From Sphaerosporella brunnea (Eukaryota; Ascomycota; Pezizomycetes; Pezizales; Pyronemataceae), in assembly GCA_008704415.1 (NCBI GenBank), contig VXIS01000003.1, positions 124,001 through 188,000 of the forward strand: 64,000 nt of DNA. The letters are read 5' to 3'. The notes below the pieces were generated by a model. It did no database searches and was not told the origin of the DNA. It was given only the letters and a program-made list of their open reading frames with translations. How positions within the stretch are numbered: the stretch's first letter is position 1; each line of letters opens with the position of its first letter. This document shows positions 8,893 to 19,901 of this stretch, one piece after another. Position numbers and translations under genes: made by a program.

Positions 8893-11369
8893 ATGGCGAG
8901 ACCCCACACGCAAACCCCATCCAGATACACTATATGGAGGAGAAGAAGGCGCGCTGAAGTGCAAGCTGCTGTTGAAGCTGCGCAGGCCAGGGCTGTCAAT
9001 AGTCCGGCCGGCCGCCAGGTCAAATGGGGCCCCACGGAGTGGGTCAGGTCGGGCCGGTGAGGTGGCAAGCCCGACAGGCTCGGGCCGGCATAAGAAAAAC
9101 CTGGATATCTGATAGGTGCCTGCCGGTGCCCGGTATCCTGAATTAAGGTCGGGTCGGCCATTGTGCCGAACGCTGGGCGTATGCTGAGTGACTTGGAACA
9201 GCGGGGTGCGGAGATGGAGGGCTATCTGGAGGTCCTTCAGGTTGTTGAATCTGTATCTCACGTTCATGTTTCTTCCCTTGATGTATGTGTAAGCAAAAAA
9301 CTACAGATGCCTAGCGGGTCCGCCGGGCGCCGGGTACTTCTGGGCCTGGCGGGTGCCCGTAGGCGCCTGGGTCTCGATCCAAAAAGCCTGGTCCAAACGG
9401 GCCGTGATTTCAAAAGCCCGTTTCAATCAGTCCGGTTCAGGCCGCGCTCAATGCCGGACTGGCCGGACTTTTGACAGCCCTGGCGCAGGCTGCATCCGAA
9501 GTGCAAGCTGCTCCTGAAGCGACGGTCGATCAAGAACCTGAGACAAAATTCCGAAGGATGAAAAGAAGGCGGGAAGAGCTGGCAGTTGAAATAGAGCAAG
9601 CACGGGCAGCCTGGCCAAGGATAAAACGAAGTCTGAACAGCGCAGAAGTTACTGAAATACTGCTTACCGATGGAATTGCGGATATCAAAAAAGTGTTGCG
9701 ACACGACAAACGCTACTTAAGGAGGGGAGGGCAGGATTTCCGGAACTGCTTGCAAATCCTGTGGCTCATGGAGAGACAATTAAACAAAATAAAAGGCCGC
9801 AGGGGGTTCTCTAACAAAAGTCGGATTTCCCTGGCATTGATGATTGCACAGAGCAGCCAAGGCAAAGGCCGAGGAGCAGCCCTTCGAATATGCCAGCAGG
9901 AGCGAGACTGGGTACGAGCCAGACACTACATGGCAGGACGACAAGGACATCATTCAAAGGTCATGGGCAAGTTACAAGATGAAGGAACCATACTTGCGAT
10001 AAGGGAGTGGATTGCAACAGCCGGAGAAAAGCTTGATTCAGAAAATCTTGCACACGCGGTAATAGAATACTGGAGAAAAGTGGACCTGGCCATCAATTCA
10101 CCAAATGAGGAGAGTGTTCTATGCCGGACTATCGGAAGTCGAGCGTGCAGGTATTGGCTTAAAGAACAAGCAGGCTTGAGTTGGCTGGATGCGGGTAAAG
10201 GAATTTTCTTGGATGGACACGAAAGGGACGACGTAGTGAAGTATCGTCAGGAGACCTTTCTTCCACTAGTGGCACACGTGAAGCCCTTTCTAATCCCGTG
10301 GGAGATTTGGCAAGCTGCAATCACAGCAAGCACCAATGCTGGCCAGGGATGGCTTCTCATTACACCCACAATCAACCACTACATGATCCCAGTATTCCAA
10401 GATGAATGCACCTACAATGCGAATGATGGCTGTCATAAAATCTGGTGTTCTAAGACAAACCGTCCTTTACGCAAGAAGGGTCGAGGACAAGGAATTATGA
10501 TTTCCGAGTTTCTCACACCGGGAGGCCCGCTATGTGCTCCAGATTGGTTACCCTTTGGAGACCTTCCAGATTGGGGTGTCGACACAGACTTACGTCCTAA
10601 CATCTATACGACAACGCTTCAGCTTGAATGCGGAGGAGAAGTTTGGTTTAACGCAGATATGCTTTTGGCTCAAACCCTTCAAGTGGCTATTCCTCTATTT
10701 GAGAGTGCGTTTCCAGGTTGCACGGCAGTATTTTTTTTCGACAACGCAACAATTCATTCATCATATGCATCCGATGCTTTACGTCCTCAGTCTTTGGCAT
10801 TGAATCCAGGCAAAGGAACTGCAGTCCGGGACACCTTTGACTACCGCAACAATCGTCCTCAGAAGATGACCGACCACTCTGGACAATCAAAAGGTCTTCG
10901 AAATATCCTGGAAGAGAGAGGGTTATGGAGACCAGGCATGAGAGTTCAATGTCGTAAGGAAGATGGTAATTTGGATCCCGTTTGTTTGAAAGAATGCAAT
11001 CACTGCGCCAGAGGTGTGATTGCTCAAGAGCAGGACTTCAAACAACAAAAAACAAAGCTTGAAGAAGAGATTGTAAAGCGTGCTCACATCTGCATCTTCC
11101 TACCCTAATTTCACCCTGAGACCAGCCCAATTGAAAATTACTGGGGGGCAACAAAGGTATTTACAAGGAAGAATTGTGGGTACGCCCTGAGCGCGCTTCG
11201 CGAAACGGTCCCTCAGGGTTTAAAGGCGGTACCGCCTCAGCAGATACTCCGCTACTTTGAAAAAGCTGAGCGTATCCTGCAAGCGTACTCTACTGGAGAT
11301 GTTTATGGAACCCAGGAGTTTGCGGACAAGGTGTACAAAAGTCCCCGTAAAGTCTCAAAAGCACCTTAG
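8893..11369 (+). pseudogene. Fungal DDE superfamily transposase, disrupted
   Basis: The likely start is the ATG at 8893. The hAT element at 8988-9482 splits codon 32, and removing it with one 8-bp duplication restores a frame that runs on to 11108. In the part after the insertion: a basic, coiled-coil N-terminus (KRRREELAVEIEQ), HERDDVVKYR, the first catalytic Asp in PVFQDECTYN (codon near 10401), the second in FFFDNATIHSS (codon 10740), LEERGLW, then four cysteines (about 10950-11010) forming a likely zinc cluster, and DFKQQKTKLEEEI. A TAA at 11106-11108 interrupts the frame; beyond it the same frame continues HPETSPIENYWG, giving the third catalytic Glu (11133-11135), and ends at TAG 11367-11369. 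Spacing from second Asp to Glu is about 130 residues because of the cysteine insert. So one insertion and one nonsense codon separate this copy from an intact gene. Cut-and-paste transposition in the nucleus is the family role. Confidence 0.85.
8988..9482. mobile_element. Non-autonomous hAT element, family A, inside DDE transposase
   Basis: 495 bp. Inverted ends CAGGGCTGTCAATAGTCC and CAGGGCTGTCAAAAGTCC (from the right). Perfect 8-bp target duplication GCGCAGGC at 8980-8987 and 9483-9490. Excision in silico restores the transposase reading frame. The interior contains a remnant of a longer family A element: a piece near 9180-9290 matches the sequence following the transposase C-terminus in the copy at 41306-43090. 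So this looks like an internal-deletion derivative. Confidence 0.92.
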
Positions 11370-11537
11370 ATGCTTGTATTCAGGGTTGGCTCCACTGGTC
11401 GATGGTAGTGCAACGGTCAATGGTAGTGCGACGGTCAATGCGAAGTATCATAAAGTATCACTCGCTAGATTAAAGCCGGGTAACAGGTGTTGCAAAACCC
11501 CCCCCTGTCTGGTCATGGTTTAAGGCTGCCGGCACCA

Positions 11538-14500
11538 TATATCTACGTAAGTAATGCGGCTACCACAAAACCAAATCTCCTCGTGCTAGCCCATTAAAGA
11601 CCCAGTTGTACGCGTGCCAGAAGCGCAAAAGCGCGACGCATCCGCACAACGAAAAATCGTTACTGTGCAAGGTGGCGAAAACAACCGCGAGTTCACAAAA
11701 CTACGACGCGCTGGTGCGGCGTGGTGAAGTGGCAGGTCGTGCGACCAGAACCGAATAGGCCAGCCGCCGTTTGCTGTGTTTCCTTGAAACACAACGCGGC
11801 CGTGACAGCGGGTTCAATTGTCAGGCCTCGGCCTCAAGCGTGTAGGTTCATCTGGTAGCGACATAAACATCTACACCGTGAATTTCTTGGCATTGTTTCA
11901 CCGGCCGATGAGTGCACCATAAGATATTGGGAAACGGAGTTTGCAACGATCAGTCACGATCCCGGAGGGGGGTGACCGGTGGCTATTAACTGTGGCCACT
12001 GCAGCGAAAGCCCCTTTATATACTACTAGGTGGCGCACTGTTTAAGGACCTCCATTCACCTGTGTAATTACCGGATAGGCTATTCAATATCCGCCGTTGT
12101 GGACCGCCCACCCCGCTACCATACACACCGCACGTTCAGAAACCGCAGGCGCGATCCCTCCTCATCCAAATGAGTATGCGTCTCGTCGATTTAGGCAGTA
12201 CACTTGACCACGCAAAAGAGACAGTATTCTCTACGGCTCTTGGCATCCTGGACGTTAGTGGTGTACAGTCCGTGTTGTGCAGGTCTATCAACCACCCAAA
12301 ATCGCTGGCTTTCCACACAATTGATCTGGCATTGTTATCCAAGTGCGATACCAGGGTTGCCTCACACTCGATAGCTGCATTACCCCGAAACACTGCATCA
12401 ACTGTGGCACACCCTCACCATGGGCCTGTTCGGGTCGCATTTTACCGCGGAGATCTTCCAGGACCTACAGCTAAGCCTTTTACCCCGACATCAATGCCCA
12501 GTGCTCGCAGACATGACCTCTCGGATCGGTCCCAAACAAAGTGTACTACCGGTGATTCATTGCACAGTTGCGGCTCTGACAATTGAATACGGAGGCACCC
12601 GGCTATCCCTATTAATCATTACGGTGGTCGCAGGATAGCGAGACCGACCGTGCACGCGAATGTGAATCTCACTGGGAGAGTGCGGGGGCTCAGATAAGTA
12701 TGCTCAATCGCGCGTGTAAATGGAGGATCATGCGCCGCAGAATTCTTCATACTGTAGGCAGACGTTCCCTGGCCGTCACACCTTATACGTCATAAGTGAG
12801 CGCACGGCCGGGCGCATGGTTCTCAAAGCAGTTGAATTCTGATCGGCGATTTCATCCCAGCACCGCCGTGACCATTTAGTGTTGCCAGAGAACCCCAGCT
12901 CTGTCCTCCTCCTCCTCCAGGGCCAGCATTTCCCAAAACTGCTTCTTTGGCTGTGCTGACGGTTCGGCTTGCGGGAACCAGGAGATCAGGCCTCGGCTGC
13001 TCCGCCCTCCGGGGCATCTTCACCCACAGGTTCGGCACGACCACAAAGACTATCTGCGGTTCCGTGCTTGCGGCGGAATGCGAGTGAGCCACCGCTCGTA
13101 AGCCTTGGCATTCAGGGCTTGTCGGCCTGGCGTCGCTCTCAGTGGCTACGAAGTGTCGTTCGGTAGAAGAATGGCGGCTGCAGGTATCGATGCTACCAGG
13201 GGTGAGGTTGTTGGTCGATGCGCTTTCACCTACCCGCGGTCGACTCAGAGGGCGCAGAGAACAGGGGCTGCCTGTTCTTCCAATGGGTGTTTTTTTTGTG
13301 AGGTGGCAGTTCGCGCGCATCAAAATATCGTGTTACCCGCAGTGGTGGGGGGGGGGGGCCTGCCATTATATACCTTCGCTGACCTAGACGACCTCCGCGC
13401 AGGTACAACACAGCTGGAAACCCCCGTAAATAAGGCTGGGATTAATCTGCACCACTCGTGTGTCGATAGCCAGCCTCGGAATCGGAGACTCACCGGGAAT
13501 GGTCGGGACAGCTCGCTGCGGCAAAGATGTCCCGATTGTTCCCAGCCGTGTGCAACCCCCGCCACAGGTATCGCGGTCGCTTGGTCGGCGCTTTTATCAT
13601 TGCCAGTGTTCAAGGACGCAATAATAATGTGTCTGCTCGTCAATATTTTACCAGCGGGACTCATCAGTTGCATCGCCAAATACTGATCATTCAGGGTGCG
13701 AACACTGATGAGATAGTCCCCGGGTTGTGTGGACATCACGGCGGTGTGTCCGGCTCATAGTGCTTGTGTGGGTCAGCTCAACTGCAACCACACACGGCTT
13801 GGTCGCGACGCCTTGCTGCAGAGCGCGGTTTTCAACATGGACAGCTTTGCGGCCAGGTAAGATAGATAGCTAAAGAAGCAACGTGCGCTGTGTGAGCATA
13901 CCGTGACTCGCAATCCAACCATGCCGCAATTTTGCTGACCGTTTCGCATCGGGGCATGGTAAGAAGTGCAAAGGGTGCCGGTATGGAAGCACTTTTGGCC
14001 TTAGAGGGTGGTATAGCAGTTGGCAGCGCATACACAAAGTGGTTACTACAGCCGATAAGAAAATTATAGTGGCCAGCTCGGGGCTGGAAAGCAGGCATTG
14101 TTGGTAACGCTCCACCACAGGCCGCACTTAATCAATCGAGAGTTCCACATTTTAATCAATGATGATTGCTACCTACACCGGTTCTTACACGATACAGAGC
14201 CATCGTGAAATCGGCAACACACGGGCTCCATGTGTGCTTCCAATGTCTCGGCCACAACCCTATGATTGGATGCGATTGATACCCTAATCCTGATCTCGGT
14301 GCTAATCAACCGGATAGAAATCAGGATTTAGGCCCCAGCACACCAGCATTGGTCCACCAGGCGATGCAATCAGGGCGGTGCCATCAAGCTCTACATGCGA
14401 GTTATGATTCAATGGTTCGCATGACCACTGGGACTGATAGGACTACAATACGGAACTGTGATGGGCGAATTGAGCGGGAGATTGAAAATATGAACCACCG

Positions 14501-14761
14501 GACAATGGCACGTTCAGGAAGGCTATACAAAGCGTGGTGGGGCGTGCATTGAGCTAGGCCTCAGCTGATAAGAAGGGAGAGGTTGAAATTGGACTGGGCG
14601 TGGCGTGGTATACTCGTGACTGTGGTGATGGCAGGCAACAGGAACACTGCTTACATCAAATCAGTGGAATGCCCTCCAATGAACTGAATGCCGTGAATTG
14701 TGCCGCATAATATCTCCCGGGGCTGCTGCGATCTGAGTGTGGATAATCGTGGACTGTGTGC
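11538..14761. other. 3.2 kb with no supported gene
   Basis: Frames of 65-193 residues occur (for example 12170-12586 plus, 12823-13323 minus, 13105-13686 plus) without domains or paralogues here. A G-run lies at about 13348-13357 and short A/T-rich tracts are scattered. I could not detect element ends. The stretch reads as old, unrecognisable transposon or neutral DNA. Confidence 0.35.
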
Positions 14762-15018
14762 TGTGACGTGTTTGGACCAAGGCCTGGCGAGTGAGGCATG
14801 TTTTTTGATGTAGTGGCATGCCACCTTCGCTACCGTGCTCTGTGCTACACATGTATGTATGCGCCTCGTCACCTATCACTGCGCAGTGGTGAGGCGACGG
14901 GGCGACATCTCGGACCGCGCACCAGTGCCATCAAGCACCAGAGAAGTCATGTCTGGGTTGGCGCGCACGGTGATATGTATCAAATCGCTGATACACCAGG
15001 CCTACCACTCCAATGACT
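14762..15018. repeat. Hairpin-containing repeat, copy 1
   Basis: Shares TTGGACCA, CTGGCGAGTGAG, CAGTGGTGAGGCGACGGGG, AGCACCAGAGAA and GATACACCA/GATGCACCA in the same order with 17400-17700. The centre is a near-palindrome: CGCCTCGTCACC ... GGTGAGGCG around CACTGCGCAGTG (about 14862-14900), able to form a stable hairpin. It is followed at 15017-15058 by a tandem pair of ACTACACACACAAAAC. Confidence 0.5.
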
Positions 15019-16459
15019 AACTACACACACAAAACCACTAACTACACACACAAAACCTACAACCGCGATCGCACATCTTCTGCGAGCCCGAAGGGATGAC
15101 CCTCGCAGAGATGTACATCATCCTAGAGCCTCGCTGGTTCGTGCAGGGTGCCACGAAGACGTCTCGCCTCGCGTCGCCCCCTCTGCTGCCGTCTCCGCCC
15201 GTGCCGGGGCCTTTGACAAACCTGCCTCGGAAGCCACCTTTCACTCAGACGTCCTCGCCGATTGCCGTGGTCCCCTCTGGCAAAGAGGTGATGCCGAAGA
15301 GAGCCAGGCTCCTAAGACAGACTGAAGGAGGCTCGCCGCTGCTGCTTTTGTCGCCAGATGAACTGTGCCGGATCCCCGGCCGGAGGAAATGCTCCCTATA
15401 ACCTCTGTCGGAATGCGATGAGAGTTTGTCCAAGGTTCAAACGATTTGCCGCTAGAGGAGGCACCATCAAAGGATAGGCGGGCTGCGCCACCTGCTTCGT
15501 GTTCGGAAAGTGTATCGCTGTTTCCGGTACGTTGGCTTGTTCTTCTTCTCCTTTGCGTTGACTCGGGCCGGAAGAGAAACCCAAATTATGCTCTGTTCCC
15601 GATACGCAATGAAACACGGCGCTCACGAAAGTATCCATCCAGATTCTCTTGAAAGTGGAAATGGCAATGAGTCGGTGTCTGTTTTTGTTTTGTTGGATTG
15701 TGTGGCAACGCGCAATTTTAATTTCTGTAAACGCAAAGGAATTCCGCTGTCTCGTCTGCCGTCTTGTTTCATTCTTTGTGTCCTGCATTCCTCGAAACCC
15801 CAGAAAGGAGTTGTTGATATCTCTGCGTGTTTGCATCCCGGGGTAAATGACACGTTTCCGGAAGTCGACGGCCTCGTCACGCAGCTTGATCTCCGTCACC
15901 CGGGGATTCTAGGAATGACCTTCCTAATGTCTGAATTCGCTCGTGACAACACACAGTTACGGACTATCGGTCAGCGTTCGTCTTCGGGAGGTGGTTCTGA
16001 TGAAACCCCCCAGAAACTGTCTGTCCCCTGTCGTCCCGGTCTGGTTGATCACGCAACCATGTTACAGGAAAACACCCCCGTCGGCCTCCCACCTGTTGAC
16101 AATAGGTTTCACACAGTGGACACTAAGAACGTAGGTAGAAGAGATATTGAAGGTACAGAGCTAAGTGCGAGTTGCTGCTCCCTTAAGAGGCAGAAACGAG
16201 CACTACTATATCACTAGTTCATACTCGGATACACCAGAGAGTCATACTCTATGTCTCAACACCACCCGCCTCCGATCCTGATGCCGCCTTTGCAGCTGGT
16301 GGGGGGCTCCACAATTGCGGTGTGAGAGTATGGCAGAAACGTTGCTGCCGATTGAGTTGCTGCCTCCCTGTTCCCTCAAGCAGCTGGGATCGCCCAATCG
16401 GATGCGCTGGAAGAGACTCTGGGTATGCGGGTAGCCTCGATCAACGAGCTCCCTCTGCG
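15019..16459. other. No firm gene; possible upstream part of the gypsy relic
   Basis: A 235-codon open frame (15510-16217) lies here, with a 167-codon frame opposite. Neither shows a domain. Ty3/gypsy gag or protease would be expected upstream of the reverse transcriptase at 16460, but no CCHC knuckle or DTG/DSG motif was found. Confidence 0.3.
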
Positions 16460-17371
16460 GCATGGCTCAACACCATCCCCACCTTCGCCCGATGTTTTGC
16501 AGACTCGGTCTTCAGTCATGAAGCTGCCAAAGAACTGCCCCCATCCAGGTCCTATGTCGACTGCGCACTCAGCATGCGCGCCGGAGAGAAACTGTCCACC
16601 TGCAAGCTGTACGGCATGTCCAAGGGACAACTCATGACACACCGACAAACAGCTCAACAAAGGTTGCATCCGTGCCTCCAACGCCGGCAACTCGTCTCCC
16701 GTCTTCTTCGTCTTGGACAAGGCCTCCTCCTCGCGTGGCGTCGACCAGATGTGCCTTGTGGTGAATACCCAGTCCTGAACTCCAAGATCCTCCTGGACGA
16801 GTACCCGCTGCCTCTGATCCGCATCACCATGGACCGCCTTCCCCTTGCCAAGGTCTTTACCAAGTTCAATGTCCAAGCCGGGTTCAACAACATCCGCCTT
16901 TGGCCCAGAGGAGAGTCCAAGACGGCTTTCAAGATCTTCTTTGCCCTCTTCGAATAGGCAGTCATGCCCTTCGGTCTGGCCACGACTCGCTCGGTATTTC
17001 AGTGATTCGTCAATTACGTCCTTGCCCCGTTCCTCGACATCTTCGTCTTTGCCTACCTGGACGTCATTGTCATCTTCTCGGAAAACGAGGCCGACCATGA
17101 ACGGCACGTCACCTTGGTCGAAGAAGAACTTGAGAAGGTCCAACCCCATCTCAAGCCCACCAAGTGTGCCTTGTCTCAAACGAAAATGTTGTTTTTGGGG
17201 TTGACTGCTGTCGCTGAGAAAGGGATCCGGGTGCTCTACGACAAGCTGGACGCAATGCGGGAATGGGCAGCGCCAAAGAATGTCCGAGATGTCCGATCGT
17301 TTCTTGGCCTCACTAACTGCTACGGCGCCTTCGTACCCCATTATTCCGCTATCTACTTCCTGCTGGCTGCC
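16460..17371 (+). pseudogene. Ty3/gypsy reverse transcriptase, decayed
   Basis: Reads FADSVFSHEAAKELPPSRSY, LYGMSKGQL, then (frame change) NKGCIRASNAGNSSPVFFV, then (frame change) LDEYPLPLI, LPLAKVFTKFNVQAGFNNIR, KTAFK, FALFE-stop-AVMPFGL, AYLDVIVIFS, LKPTKCALSQTKMLFLG and NVRDVRSFLGLTNCYGAFVP. This is the standard order of gypsy RT motifs. Inactivating changes: at least two frame changes between 16640 and 16800, a TAG at 16955-16957, a TGA at 17003-17005 (consistent with CGA to TGA), and loss of the second catalytic Asp: YLDD is YLDV (GTC at 17063-17065). RNase H and integrase are not found; the match stops at about 17371 next to the repeat at 17400. Confidence 0.85.
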
Positions 17372-17399
17372 TGAGTGGGGACAATCGTTGGAATATGCG

Positions 17400-17700
17400 T
17401 TGAGACATGGTTGGACCACGTGCTGGCGAGTGAGAGATGTTTATTCAATGGAGTGGTACGCGACCTGCACTATCATTCTCAGCACTGAATTTCTTGCACT
17501 TTTCGCCGAATCCACGCCCTGCCGCTGACACGAAGGGCTAAGCCTCGCCACATATCACGGCGCAGTGGTGAGGCGACGGGGTGACATACCTAGTAAATAT
17601 CACCGGCGGTAGGAAGCACCAGAGAACTCATCTATAAGCCGACTCGCACTTGGATATGTAGCAGATGAGCGATGCACCAAGGCCTTGACTTCAAGGACTG
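17400..17700. repeat. Hairpin-containing repeat, copy 2
   Basis: Diverged second copy of 14762-15018, about 40 bp longer in its first half. It keeps the GCCTCGCCAC ... GTGGTGAGGCGAC near-palindrome at 17543-17577. It abuts the end of the gypsy RT relic. Confidence 0.5.
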
Positions 17701-19901
17701 ACGACACCGACATCACCTTGGACACTCACAATACGCAATGCGCTACCCCCTAACCTAGTCTGTCACCCCGCGAGATAACCACAGGGTCGTGTTTTTGACT
17801 CCTCAGCACCCGTTAGGGACCCTAGATAATCCGCGGCCCCACCTTACTTCAGCCAACATGCTGTGTACCTGAACGGTGATACATGCTGGGCGTCATGAAA
17901 TGCAGCACTTGAGACGACGTGAACCTGAACGACCTGTCACAACAACACGGAATATTGCTGCTACACGCGATAGGTCAGGGACGTTGCTCTTTGAAGACGC
18001 TGTGGACGGCAGTTTTCGTTTCAACATCACAATCAGTAACCACAAAGCTGTACTTGCGACACTTTCTGTCACCATGACCGTGTAGATTTCACTCCAGTAG
18101 CAATGAAAACAATTCACCGCCATCAGCTGTACTATTCCGAGCGCTGGCTACTGTATTGACACCTTTCTCGCCTGGATCGTGCGATTTGACGGCAGACATC
18201 CGGCTAGCCGTACGTTGGGCCGAAGTGTATTGCTGGGAAGTTGTTCCGGGCGCGATGCCCTTCCACTGGCCATGGCAACCAGCTTTGGCTGTTTGAAGAT
18301 AACAGGACGGTCACCAAACTGTGAGGTGGCAGTAAAAGGGCAGTAACTGTAAATGAAAAGTGGAACGATTGAATATAAATCGAGCTGATTTATAGGAAAC
18401 CAACTTCAGCGCGATGGTTGCTGCATGCCATCAAGGACATCACATGTACACCCATCGATCGCTGCCCGTATGCTGGGAAGGTCGTCCGAGGAAGTCAGAG
18501 TTTGTCGGGTACTCTGCTAGACCATCAGTAGTGCAATCGGACACATGCTACCAGATCTTTTGCACTTACGCTAGGAAGGCCACGCTGAACATATGTGAGA
18601 CTACACCTCGCAACCAGTCCAACAATGTACCTCCACGTCTCATATACGACGAGCGTGTTTTCCGACGCGTAAGTTTTTGCATGCTAGAACAGTGAGTATG
18701 CAAAGCAGACCGATCAGACATATCAGCGCTGAAATCACCGGGTCATGGCACGATGAAAGCAAACGGTGTGTAGCTGGACGGGAACTTAGCCGCCCCAATT
18801 TGATGCCTAGTCGCCTATCTGCTTTGCCGGAATGGTTGGTTCTTGACGTGGCGTCTCATCTATGACCTACGATCGTTGCATAGCAAGCAAACAACTAAAT
18901 CAAAGTCACAACCCAGACAAGTTATCAAGACAATCCCCACCGGTCGACTAGTCTGAGGACGAGGCTGTCCCCGGGCCGTTCTGGTAGTCTTCGTAGCCTC
19001 CGTGGACCATGAGGTGGTCAATGGTGGTGAATCATTCCGTTATAGGTTCCCAGGCGAATGCACTCTGTCGTACACGCTGTATCTCATGGCTGGTGGATTG
19101 AGGCTTGTATCCACTTGGTCAGTCACTTTCTTCACGCTATCACCCTCGGTCCAACTTCGCAGGGTACGAGTTTTTTAGCTTTTTAGCTGTGGATAAACAC
19201 CTGAGGTTTGTGACTGCCACGTGCGCTGTGAATTCACCTCGGTCGGGACGGGTTGCAGGGCATTTGACCACCATACCAAGAGCAGCGAGTCCTTCACGTT
19301 TTGTTATGATACCGCCAATGGGTGCGTCGTTTCATGCGTCGTATTACCCGCGCATCCAAGCCGCCCCAAAAGCTCAGTTTCTCGATGCCCCTTCACCGTT
19401 AATGCGGCAAAGCTGGGACTGCGCGGTTCGAGCCCACCACCGCCGGAGCATTTCTTCAAAGTGGCGGGAAAACGTTCAATTCATCATTGATTGTGTGAAA
19501 CGGCCCTGGTGCAAACTTCTCCCGGCCGGAGTGTATACTCATTCATGCATTTTTGAAGCACGCGGAGTTCGAATCATCCACTGGCTATTCCTTGCCATCT
19601 GCAAGAGCCGACTCGATCCGGCCGAATTTTGAGCTCGAGCCAGCTCGAATGATGGTAAGTCTAGCTCGATCTGGTTCCAGCTTTTGGATTTGTTCCGTGG
19701 ACGTAACTGGTCTTAGATATCTCACCCCTTCAAGCACCATCTCAACCCACTCCACCACAACACCCCATCACCACCGCCCCCGTGCCATCACCCGCCACCC
19801 ATCAAACTCTCACCACCCGTCCTGACGTCTCATCTTGACCAACCACGCCCCAGTACAACAAATTGCGCATGTCGGAGGTGACTAGCAGCAGTGAGTATAG
19901 C
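17701..19901. other. 2.2 kb with no supported gene; GAGCC-motif scrap at the end
   Basis: No coding frame with a recognisable domain. About 19603-19680 holds several AGCTCGAGCC / GAGCCGACTCG motifs, the signature of the GAGCC repeat also present at 31680, 36550, 44937, 47340, 55700 and 62262. CA-rich simple sequence follows at 19740-19820. Confidence 0.35.

Larger units (their letters stand above)
8727..11537 (+). mobile_element. TA-flanked DDE transposon with 70-75-bp inverted repeats
   Basis: The left end at 8727 (TGGTGCCGGCAGCC...) and the right end at 11537 are inverted repeats of about 70-75 bp, still nearly identical, including a G-run and the matching C-run near 8760 and 11505. Both ends abut TA (8725-8726 and 11538-11539), the Tc1/mariner-IS630 type target duplication. 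The element carries one transposase gene. Its own length without the 503 bp contributed by the inner hAT insertion would be about 2.3 kb. Two short repeats GGTAGTGCAACGGTCAATG / GGTAGTGCGACGGTCAATG lie near 11402-11440. The near-identical ends suggest fairly recent transposition. Confidence 0.85.

Noticed and set aside
9471..11108. ATG at 9471 as the transposase start
   Set aside because: The first four codons lie within the right end of the hAT element (ends 9482). The restored frame leads back to the ATG at 8893.
15510..16217. 235-codon plus ORF before the gypsy RT
   Set aside because: No gag, protease or other motif, and the opposite strand is also open; cannot be supported as a gene.
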